Shown in pieces: positions 1 through 5,339 of a stretch of DNA of 6,911 nt; the stretch's first letter is position 1; every line of letters starts with the position of its first letter. A program made the translations under genes and the position numbers. Source of the stretch: Simkania negevensis (GTDB taxonomy: Bacteria > Chlamydiota > Chlamydiia > Chlamydiales > JAFITR01). The DNA lies in NCBI GenBank assembly GCA_017116025.1, contig JAFITR010000082.1:1-6911 (forward strand), written 5' to 3'. The notes beneath the pieces are model-generated. The model saw only the letters and a program-made list of their open reading frames with translations. It was not told the DNA's origin and ran no database searches.

Positions 1-166
1 AGAAAAAGTTAAACATTTGGAAACGTGCTAGTTAAAGATCGAACTCACGTTCTTTATCGTTGATGACCAATTCTAATCTCGACATCTTTGCTGGAAATTT
101 CTATATGCTGTTCAATAGGCTTTCTAGATGCGATGAGAAAAACAGTAAAATGAGGTGTCGGTTGTC
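1..166. other. Upstream region of the phosphodiesterase gene; no gene seen
   Basis: AT-rich non-coding leader with no reading frame that looks like a gene on either strand. It should contain the promoter of the phosphodiesterase gene, but only a weak candidate is visible: TTGCTG at 88-93, a 17-base spacer and TTCAAT at 111-116 (4 of 6 matches to TATAAT). A Shine-Dalgarno site TGAGGT lies at 151-156 and serves the ATG at 167. Confidence 0.4.
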
Positions 167-868
167 ATGGTAGAGATTATTGCGCACAGAGGGAATTCAT
201 CCGAAGCACCAGAGAATACGTTAGCTGCTTTCCGGCAGGCGATCGAGCTCAATGTAGACCGTATCGAATGTGATCTTCGTCTCACGGCAGATAACGTACC
301 TGTCACTATGCACGATCCTGTTGTGCAGGATATAGCAGTGGCAACGGCTACCCTCGACGAGCTCAAAACCATCGATGTAGGAGCCTCCTTCTCTTCAGCC
401 TTCCAAGGAGAACAGATTGCAACTTTTGAAGAGCTTTTGCTGTTGCCCAGGGGTAAAATCGGGTTGATGGTTGAGCTCAAAAGCCGCGATGTCAATCACG
501 AACGTTTAGTCGACAGCGTTGTCAAGCTGCTTGACAAGCATCAAGAGAAGGAAGCAGGACAAGGGGCTATTTGCGTTGGAAGCTTTGACCCCGCTCTTCT
601 TGAATGTTTCCACCGCGCTGCCCCTCGTTACCCTCTCATTGCTATCGCAGAAAACGAGGGGTATTTGAATGCATTCAAGCAGCTTCCCTGTTCCGTTTTT
701 GCTTTATCTCACAAGATTGCTACACCTTCTGCGGTGAAACAAATCAACGATAGTGGCTATTCGGTATGGGTGTGGACAGTGAACGATCCTCTGCTCGCCC
801 GCTACTTCATTGCTTTAGGCATCCACGCTATTATCACCGACAAGCCAAAGGTTGTGTCGTGTGGATAG
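167..868 (+). CDS. Glycerophosphodiester phosphodiesterase, cytoplasmic UgpQ type
   Basis: This 233-residue protein should hydrolyse glycerophosphodiesters (deacylated phospholipids) to sn-glycerol 3-phosphate and an alcohol. It is a single GDPD domain of TIM-barrel type, the usual length for the cytoplasmic enzymes, with no signal peptide. Family hallmarks are visible: HRG at 7-9 with the catalytic His7 and Arg8, PENT at 15-18, the metal ligands in ECD at 34-36, the second catalytic histidine in MHD at 48-50, and ELK at 103-105. The carboxy end has the conserved WTVND (203-207) and GIHAIITDKP (218-227). I chose ATG 167 because TGAGGT at 151-156 precedes it at a workable distance and the protein then begins just before the first beta strand; an in-frame GTG at 155 overlaps that site and lacks its own. 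The last 35 bases overlap the 3' end of the convergent transketolase gene. The substrate head group cannot be told from sequence. Confidence 0.9.
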   Translation: MVEIIAHRGNSSEAPENTLAAFRQAIELNVDRIECDLRLTADNVPVTMHDPVVQDIAVATATLDELKTIDVGASFSSAFQGEQIATFEELLLLPRGKIGLMVELKSRDVNHERLVDSVVKLLDKHQEKEAGQGAICVGSFDPALLECFHRAAPRYPLIAIAENEGYLNAFKQLPCSVFALSHKIATPSAVKQINDSGYSVWVWTVNDPLLARYFIALGIHAIITDKPKVVSCG

Positions 869-1793
869 CGAGAATTTTGTTGACGACGGTCTCTGTGTCG
901 AGGCCGGAGAGGGAATGTAGGTAATCTCTACCGCCATTATCGCAGTAGTAGCTATCTTTGATAGCGATACGATGAATTTGTCTGAGTAGTCCTGTATCGG
1001 CACATACTTCTGCTACGATGCTGCCTAGGCCGCCGCTTAAAAAGTGCTCTTCGAAAGTGATGATGTGGTTATATTTAGCGAGCATTGTTTTTACGATCTC
1101 TAAATCAAGTGGCTTAACGCGGTAGGCGTCGATGATACCAATATCGAGGCCATGGTTTTTTAACAGAGTGCGCACCTTCCTCGCCTGTTGGTGCATGTAT
1201 CCACAGGTGACGATGACGTACTCGTTACCTGGATCTGTTTCAACGAACCCTTGTGTAATGAAAGAACGATCATTCTGTTCGTAGACGTCGGGAAGGTGTT
1301 TCCTGTCGAGGCGGACGTAGCGAAGACGTGGGTTGTTATAGGTGAGTCTGGCTGTTTCGCGTGTTGTTTGCGTGTCGACAGGGGTGACGATCTCGATGTT
1401 GCCTAGACAGCGCATGAAGCTGACGTCTTCAATTGCATAGTGTGTTGGACCTGCGTTGTCATAGCTGTAGCCTACTCCGACACCGACGATCGTGACGGGG
1501 ATATCCATAACGGCAAGAGCGACTTTAATTTGTTCGTAGCAGCGTGTGGTAGCGAAGCATGCCATGGCGTAGCAGTAGACTTTCTTTCCATTTTGTGCCA
1601 TGCCGCAGGCGACATCGATCATCGTCTGTTCTGAAATACCGCAGTGGATGAACTGGTTGGGAAGTTCTGTACGGAAGCGGTCGAGGGATTGCGCTCCTAG
1701 ATCTGCAGTGATGAAGTAGACATCTTTATCTTGCTGAGCTTGATGATAGATTTCATCGATGAATACGTCGCGAGGAAGTGGTTGTGGAGTCAT
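834..1793 (-). CDS. Transketolase, C-terminal subunit (pyrimidine-binding plus C domain)
   Basis: This 319-residue protein matches the second half of a classical transketolase and should pair with the product of the gene just upstream to form the active thiamine-diphosphate enzyme that moves two-carbon ketol units between sugars. The pyrimidine-binding domain (about 6-170) has GISEQ at 53-57, whose Glu55 is the expected cofactor-activating glutamate, GPTH at 115-118 and LDRKHLPDVY at 162-171 with the phosphate-binding-type arginine. The C domain (about 180-310) has the TFEEH and GGLGS motifs at 246-258. The histidine that in yeast transketolase lies nine residues before GPTH and contacts substrate phosphate appears to be glycine here, so the substrate may not be a standard sugar phosphate. 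The start is ATG 1793: only 10 bases separate it from the upstream stop and the TAAGG ribosome site overlaps that stop, suggesting translational coupling. A longer upstream reading frame overlaps the other subunit and is not credible. Confidence 0.9.
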   Translation of the reverse strand: MTPQPLPRDVFIDEIYHQAQQDKDVYFITADLGAQSLDRFRTELPNQFIHCGISEQTMIDVACGMAQNGKKVYCYAMACFATTRCYEQIKVALAVMDIPVTIVGVGVGYSYDNAGPTHYAIEDVSFMRCLGNIEIVTPVDTQTTRETARLTYNNPRLRYVRLDRKHLPDVYEQNDRSFITQGFVETDPGNEYVIVTCGYMHQQARKVRTLLKNHGLDIGIIDAYRVKPLDLEIVKTMLAKYNHIITFEEHFLSGGLGSIVAEVCADTGLLRQIHRIAIKDSYYCDNGGRDYLHSLSGLDTETVVNKILAIHTTQPLACR

Positions 1794-1803
1794 AATCGTT
1801 GCC

Positions 1804-2640
1804 TTAGCATGTGATAGGATTTGTACAAAGCTCTTCTCTTGCCTGCTTGTCTTGTTCTGGCGTTGGCATCTTGTTGTGCCATAGGGGTTGGTTTTCCATA
1901 AACGAAATCCCTTTCCCCTTAGTTGTATGAGCGATGATCGCTGTTGGTTTCCCATTAGCGGCGTATACAGCAGTATCGAGAGTGGGAAGAAGTTCTGAGT
2001 ATTTGTGGCCGTCGATAGAGATGGCATTCCATCCAAAGGCGCGCCATTTTTCTTCTAAAGGGTCAAGAGCCATTAACTCTTCTGTCTCTCCCATGATGCA
2101 AAGCTTGTTCTTGTCGACGATGGTGATGAGGTTGTCGAGCTTGTGATGGGCGGCAAACATTGCCGTTTCCCAGACAGAGCCCTCGTAACACTCCCCATCG
2201 CCTAAAATGACAAAAGAACGATTTTTTTTGTTGTCTTTTTTAGCAGAAAGAGCGTGTCCGCAGGCAATGCTAAAACCGTGGCCTAGTGAGCCGCAAATTG
2301 CTTCGACGGTAGGGATCGATGGGTCTGCATACATGCGTAATAATCCATCAGGTTTTGTGTAGCGATCCAGCTCTTCGGCAGCAACAATCCCTAAATCAAC
2401 GAGGATGGGATAGATGCTAATTGCCGCATGTCCTTTGCTGATAAAGAGCCTGTCCCTTCCTTCCCATTTTGGATTCTTAGGGTCGTGCTTGAGATAGCCT
2501 CTGTAGAAGAGGGCGACGATGCTCTCCACCATGGAAAAGCAGGACGGGACATGCCCCAGCCGTTTTGTCATTACCATGTCATACAGGGCATTGCGAAGCC
2601 AATGTGATTTGTCAATCAGTTTCTCAATGTCTTGTTGCAT
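1804..2640 (-). CDS. Transketolase, N-terminal subunit (thiamine diphosphate-binding)
   Basis: This 278-residue protein is the cofactor-binding half of a split transketolase. It carries the thiamine-diphosphate signature: GDG at 147-149 followed 28 residues later by DKN at 176-178, with the intervening EGSVWE typical of transketolases. Histidines lie at the expected active-site places: SKGH (68-71), GSLGHG (117-122), DGH (210-212 with His at 211-212 region) and the NQPLWH stretch (250-255) after TTKGKG (239-244). Split transketolases encoded by adjacent genes are a known alternative form in archaea and various bacteria, so the stop between halves is natural rather than a frameshift: this subunit has a proper tail and the next a proper start. 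ATG 2640 is preceded by TAGGA at good spacing. It is the first gene of a two-gene operon and diverges from the sugar porter gene. Homologues of this type act on pentose phosphates or on unusual sugars; the exact substrate is not deducible. Confidence 0.9.
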   Translation of the reverse strand: MQQDIEKLIDKSHWLRNALYDMVMTKRLGHVPSCFSMVESIVALFYRGYLKHDPKNPKWEGRDRLFISKGHAAISIYPILVDLGIVAAEELDRYTKPDGLLRMYADPSIPTVEAICGSLGHGFSIACGHALSAKKDNKKNRSFVILGDGECYEGSVWETAMFAAHHKLDNLITIVDKNKLCIMGETEELMALDPLEEKWRAFGWNAISIDGHKYSELLPTLDTAVYAANGKPTAIIAHTTKGKGISFMENQPLWHNKMPTPEQDKQAREELCTNPITC

Positions 2641-2795
2641 AAAACATTCCTATTGATTGCTACATAATTTCCATCGAAGGGGATACGCCAAAAATGCTGT
2701 TTTCTGCAAGAAAAAAGGTGATTACAATTTAACGCTTGTGGTCTGTGTGATTGCTATATACATTGCGACAATGCATTAACTATGAGGTATTTGTC
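2641..2795. promoter_or_regulatory. Divergent promoter region between split transketolase operon and sugar porter
   Basis: These 155 bases must hold promoters for both directions. For the porter the best candidate is an extended -10, TG at 2752-2753 followed by TATATA at 2755-2760; no good -35 accompanies it. Just downstream is a 13-bp hyphenated palindrome, CATTG-CGA-CAATG (2761-2773), placed near the expected transcription start, where a repressor could act. An A-rich tract (2709-2716) lies between the two transcription units. For the transketolase side, TTGGCG followed after about 17-18 bases by ATTATG is a weak candidate. Shared control of both units is an inference from the layout. Confidence 0.4.
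2783..2788 (+). promoter_or_regulatory. Ribosome binding site deciding the sugar porter start
   Basis: TGAGGT lies eight bases (from the last G of GAGG) before ATG 2796. It argues for that ATG against an upstream in-frame TTG at 2751, which sits inside the likely -10 region and has no ribosome site. Confidence 0.6.
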
Positions 2796-4151
2796 ATGGT
2801 AGAGCAGCGGCTATCGCGTTTTCCTCAATCGCCTTTTGTTTTGTTGATAGCGATTGTAGCAGCAATCGGGGGACTTCTTTTTGGATATGATACGGGAGCG
2901 ATTTCTGGGGCATTACTTTATATTTCTCGAGATTTTGCTCTAACGCCTTTTGAAGAGGAGATTGTTGTCTCTGTTTTGCTGTTGTGTGCGGCGATAAGTG
3001 CTATTTTTGCTGGACGCCTTACGGATCGTTTCGGGCGCAAGAAAATGGTGATTGTTGCGGCAGCGCTGTTTTTTGTTGGGGCGTCTGCAATGGCTGTTGC
3101 TCCCCATCTCTATTGGCTTATTTTTGGTAGAGCGTTTGCTGGATTTGCTATTGGTGTGGCGTCGATGACAGTGCCGTTGTATGTCTCGGAGCTTTCTCCT
3201 CCTTCTGTCAGGGGGTTTTGTGTAACGCTAAACCAGCTGTTGGTTACAGTAGGGATTTTGATCGCGTATGGCGTTGACTATGGTTTTTCTCATACGGGCA
3301 ATTGGCACGCGATGTTAGGGATTTCTGCTATTCCTTCTGCGATTTTGTTTGTCTTGATGTTCTTTTTGCCAGAGACGCCTCGTTGGCTTGTCATGAAGGG
3401 GAAAGTTTCTTTGGCAAAAAAAGTCTTGTCGAAGATTTCAGATAGTGATGTTGAGGGGACTGTTGAAAAGATACATAGGCAGTCGGAGGTGCAATCGGTG
3501 CATTTTAAGGAGCTCTTCTCTCCAAGGTATAAGAGCGCACTCTTTGCTGGAGTCTTGTTAGCGATTTTTCAGCAGGTTACAGGGGTCAATACGGTGATCT
3601 ACTATGCCCCAACGATTTTTTCTTTGGGAGGGGCGAGTTCTGATACTGCTGCGATTGTTTCTACAGTGGGCGTAGGGGTAGTCAACGTCGTGTTTACGGT
3701 GATTTCATTGTTTCTTATCGATCGAGTAGGAAGGCGTCCTTTGTTGTTGATTGGCACGTTTCTTATGGCGTTGGGATTGGGCTCGCTTGGCTACGGTACG
3801 CAATTTGTTGGGCACGAAGAGTGGGTGTCATGGCTCGTTCACATCAGCCTTTTTGTTTATATTGCCGGCTTTGCGATCGGATTAGGTCCGATTGCATGGC
3901 TCTTTATTGCAGAGATATACCCTTTACAAGCACGAGGGAAAGCGATGAGTTGTGCAACAACGGCAAACTGGGGAATAAATTTCCTCGTTGCTTTTACCTT
4001 TTTGACCCTTCTGCAACGCATCGGAGCAAGTGCTACGTTCTATCTTTACGCAGGCATCTGTATGGTTGCATGGTTCTATATTTTAGCTAAAATCCCAGAG
4101 ACCAAAGACAAAACTCTTGAAGAGATTGAGTTCCTTTTTAGACGACGCTGA
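2796..4151 (+). CDS. MFS sugar porter, sugar:H+ symporter (XylE/GalP/AraE-like)
   Basis: This 451-residue inner-membrane protein has the 12-helix plan and length of the major facilitator sugar porter family. Signature motifs appear in order: GYDTGAISG in helix 1 (30-38), GRLTDRFGRKK in loop 2-3 (73-83), PLYVSELSP (127-135) before an RG, PETPRW after helix 6 (192-197), QQVTGVN in helix 7 (259-265), DRVGRRP in loop 8-9 (309-315), GPIAWLFIAEIYP in helix 10 (364-376) and PETK after helix 12 (434-437). Residues that bind xylose in E. coli XylE have likely counterparts here: Gln147, Gln259, Gln260, Asn265 and Trp368. It should import a monosaccharide or a polyol such as inositol with protons; which one is not decidable. 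The last six codons (FLFRRR) and stop lie inside the 60-bp direct repeat, and a terminator-like hairpin follows. It diverges from the transketolase operon, which could use the imported sugar after phosphorylation. Confidence 0.9.
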   Translation: MVEQRLSRFPQSPFVLLIAIVAAIGGLLFGYDTGAISGALLYISRDFALTPFEEEIVVSVLLLCAAISAIFAGRLTDRFGRKKMVIVAAALFFVGASAMAVAPHLYWLIFGRAFAGFAIGVASMTVPLYVSELSPPSVRGFCVTLNQLLVTVGILIAYGVDYGFSHTGNWHAMLGISAIPSAILFVLMFFLPETPRWLVMKGKVSLAKKVLSKISDSDVEGTVEKIHRQSEVQSVHFKELFSPRYKSALFAGVLLAIFQQVTGVNTVIYYAPTIFSLGGASSDTAAIVSTVGVGVVNVVFTVISLFLIDRVGRRPLLLIGTFLMALGLGSLGYGTQFVGHEEWVSWLVHISLFVYIAGFAIGLGPIAWLFIAEIYPLQARGKAMSCATTANWGINFLVAFTFLTLLQRIGASATFYLYAGICMVAWFYILAKIPETKDKTLEEIEFLFRRR

Positions 4152-4190
4152 CGTGTGGGATTTGATCTTCTGTGAGAGGACGTTTTTTTT
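4131..4190. repeat. 60-bp direct repeat, copy A (3' end of porter gene)
   Basis: Matches 5280-5339 at 57 of 60 positions; all three differences are transitions (positions 6, 12 and 35 of the repeat). Read on the plus strand it contains the porter codons FLFRRR and TGA (4149-4151). Read on the minus strand it encodes KRPLTEDQIPHVSVV and TAA (4138-4140), nearly the C-terminus of the TPR protein encoded 1.1 kb to the right. The copies lie 1,149 bp apart in the same orientation and enclose the palindromic element and the nucleosidase-like gene. Confidence 0.9.
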
Positions 4191-4224
4191 CTTTGCGTTT
4201 CTCGGCGCTCTTTGCCCCTGTCCG
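4138..4224 (-). pseudogene. Remnant of a TPR gene 3' end (paralogue or duplicated tail)
   Basis: On the minus strand this short stretch reads as a lysine/arginine-rich tail (RTGAKSAEKRKEKK) followed by RPLTEDQIPHVSVV and a stop. The end is nearly identical to the C-terminus of the intact TPR protein (…KKKRPLTEDQIPHVSVA), and the basic part resembles it loosely in composition. No start or TPR units precede it: the frame runs into the palindrome at 4226 and stops at 4276-4278. It is either a duplicated gene tail left by insertion of the neighbouring cassette or the last trace of a TPR paralogue whose body was lost. Confidence 0.5.
4166..4190 (+). terminator. Probable intrinsic terminator of the sugar porter gene
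   Basis: Stem TCTTCT (4166-4171), loop GTG, stem AGAGGA (4175-4180, one G-T pair), then CG and eight T residues (4183-4190). It begins 14 bases after the porter stop. The stem is short, so strength is uncertain. The equivalent in copy B (5314-5340) has a seven-pair stem and nine T residues. Confidence 0.5.
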
Positions 4225-4225
4225 T

Positions 4226-4290
4226 GGCGTTGTTGCTGCATAAATAACCACGGATCTCAGTGGCTCAGTGGTTATTTATGCAACAACGCC
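4226..4290. mobile_element. Imperfect palindrome with IS5/IS903-like ends; possible miniature element
   Basis: Left arm 4226-4251 and right arm 4268-4290 are inverted repeats; the 23-base right arm pairs fully with the left, which has three extra bases (TGC at 4237-4239 or equivalent). The 16-base centre helps form a tandem pair of CTCAGTGG (4256-4263 and 4264-4271). The outer end, GGCGTTGTTGCATAAATA on the minus strand, resembles the 18-base terminal repeat I remember for IS903 (GGCTTTGTTGAATAAATC) at 15 of 18 positions. There is no room for a transposase. Flanking nonamers (CCTGTCCGT and CATCCCGTG) do not match, so there is no clear target duplication. It lies 14 bases past the stop of the nucleosidase-like gene and, as RNA, would form a long hairpin without a T tract, so it could also protect or end that transcript. 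Confidence 0.6.
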
Positions 4291-4304
4291 CATCCCGTGA
4301 CCAA

Positions 4305-5162
4305 TTACGTTTTATTGGGCAGGCGTTTCAGTGCAGAGAAGAGATAGTCGATGAAGATGTTGTTTTCCATTGCGAGTGCCTCTTGACGATTCACTCCTTC
4401 ATACGGCCCTAGCTTAGGATTGTTTTTAACCACTGTTTGCAAGACCGAAGCTGCGTGTTTGTCAAAATCTTGTGCCACGCGGAAAAGAACAGCGCTCTCC
4501 ATGTCGATGCTCTCTTTTTTGTCCGTCCTCTTCAGAGTTTTGATCTGCTTTTCTAATACTTCTCGCCTTGGACCATATTTCTCAGGAACGCGCATTGCGT
4601 GGTAATTTTCAAGGTGGTGACACACTCTTCGTTCTATTTCTTGGCCACGGGATGTCGCTTCTTCTTCAAGAGCGTGGATGATTGCATCCGATGCAAAGAT
4701 CGACTTGCCCCAGTCTTCAAAGGGAACCCCACTAGCAAAATTGAAGCCGTATAAATTGTCGGTTTCATCAATGGCTTTGATTAGGCGGTAGTCGCGTTCT
4801 TCTGGAGACTTGATATCATCGCTGCCATAGCGAATGATGTATTCTGCTCCATTTGCAAAAAGCTCAGTAAACACCAGGCCAGAACCACTGCCAATCGGCG
4901 CTAGTGCAACGAAAAACTCTTCGCCTTGGTATTCTCCAACGTATACTTGAGTGCCCCAAGAGCTTGTCGATAAAGTGGCGTTACTTAACTTCGATCCTAC
5001 GCGTTCAGCCCTCTCTTTGTTAGAGCAGACAATCCCGCGTGTAGGAACGCGTGTCTTTACAAGAATAAGATCAGAATCCTCCAAGTCAATCGTTTTGCTT
5101 ATTACAAAAGCGGGCAACAATAGCGAGCAGATCAATGCCATGGATCGGAAAAATTTCATCAT
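4305..5162 (-). CDS. Exported nucleoside phosphorylase/nucleosidase superfamily protein
   Basis: This 285-residue protein appears to belong to the purine/uridine phosphorylase superfamily (PNP_UDP fold), which cleaves the base-ribose bond of nucleosides. The support is the pattern IGSGSGLVFTELFANGAEYIIRYG (key GSGSG at 91-95, RYG at 111-113), matching the family phosphate/ribose strand-loop, and SIDMES at 218-223, the family signature in which the glutamate (222) binds ribose. An N-terminal signal peptide is likely (basic MMKFFR, hydrophobic 8-21), so it would act outside the cytoplasm, unlike most family members. Where the family usually has a Gly-Thr/Cys-Gly stretch after the arginine, this has GSDD, so specificity or even activity is open. 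The start at ATG 5162 follows AAGAGGT (5165-5171); the adjacent second ATG (5159) is better spaced and may be used. A longer frame upstream to 5453 runs through the TPR gene and is rejected. It sits alone with its own promoter between the two direct repeats, as an inserted cassette. Confidence 0.7.
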   Translation of the reverse strand: MMKFFRSMALICSLLLPAFVISKTIDLEDSDLILVKTRVPTRGIVCSNKERAERVGSKLSNATLSTSSWGTQVYVGEYQGEEFFVALAPIGSGSGLVFTELFANGAEYIIRYGSDDIKSPEERDYRLIKAIDETDNLYGFNFASGVPFEDWGKSIFASDAIIHALEEEATSRGQEIERRVCHHLENYHAMRVPEKYGPRREVLEKQIKTLKRTDKKESIDMESAVLFRVAQDFDKHAASVLQTVVKNNPKLGPYEGVNRQEALAMENNIFIDYLFSALKRLPNKT

Positions 5163-5198
5163 ACACCTCTTGAATCGTTTTGCTTTATCGAGGTAGAA

Positions 5199-5227
5199 AT
5201 CGTAATGATAGCGATAATAACTGGCAA
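5199..5227 (-). promoter_or_regulatory. Sigma-70-like promoter of the nucleosidase-like gene
   Basis: On the minus strand TTGCCA (5227-5222, 5 of 6 matches to TTGACA), a 17-base spacer and TACGAT (5204-5199, 4 of 6 matches to TATAAT). Transcription would begin near 5192, giving a leader of about 30 bases. An 11-bp palindrome, TACAG-G-CTGTA (5258-5268), lies further upstream and might bind a regulator. The promoter lies inside the cassette, so the gene carries its own expression signal. Confidence 0.45.
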
Positions 5228-5279
5228 CCAAAAATGAGCACAAAAATGGCGTATTCTTACAGGCTGTATGCAGTTCGAA

Positions 5280-5339
5280 TTCCTCTTTAGGCGACGCTGA
5301 CGTGTGGGATTTGGTCTTCTGTGAGAGGACGTTTTTTTT
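5280..5339. repeat. 60-bp direct repeat, copy B (3' end of TPR gene)
   Basis: Partner of 4131-4190. On the minus strand it is the last 17 codons and stop (5287-5289) of the TPR gene. On the plus strand it still spells the porter tail FLFRRR and TGA (5298-5300), although no porter gene precedes it. Sequence similarity to copy A fades within a few bases to the left of 5280 and ends in the T tract to the right. Confidence 0.9.

Noticed and set aside
155..166. GTG start for the phosphodiesterase.
   Set aside because: It lies within the Shine-Dalgarno site that serves ATG 167; the extra four residues are unlike the family start.
1188..1634. Plus-strand frames opposite the transketolase C subunit.
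   Set aside because: They are antisense shadows of a clearly conserved gene with no protein family resemblance.
1794..2036. Upstream extension of the transketolase C-subunit frame to an ATG at 2036.
   Set aside because: It runs through the coding sequence of the N subunit, and the ATG at 1793 has a ribosome site and begins where the family domain begins.
4217..4299. Nine-base target duplication around the palindromic element.
   Set aside because: The flanking nonamers differ at most positions.
4117..4347. Plus-strand 76-codon frame overlapping the porter end, repeat and palindrome.
   Set aside because: Starts inside the porter gene, passes through a repeat and T tract, no ribosome site and no recognisable protein.
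5258..5268. 11-bp palindrome TACAG-G-CTGTA as a terminator of the TPR gene.
   Set aside because: A one-base loop cannot form a hairpin and no T tract follows; at most it is a protein-binding site.
5268..5300. Plus-strand ten-codon frame ending FLFRRR as a small gene.
   Set aside because: Its end is explained by the duplicated porter tail, and there is no ribosome site.
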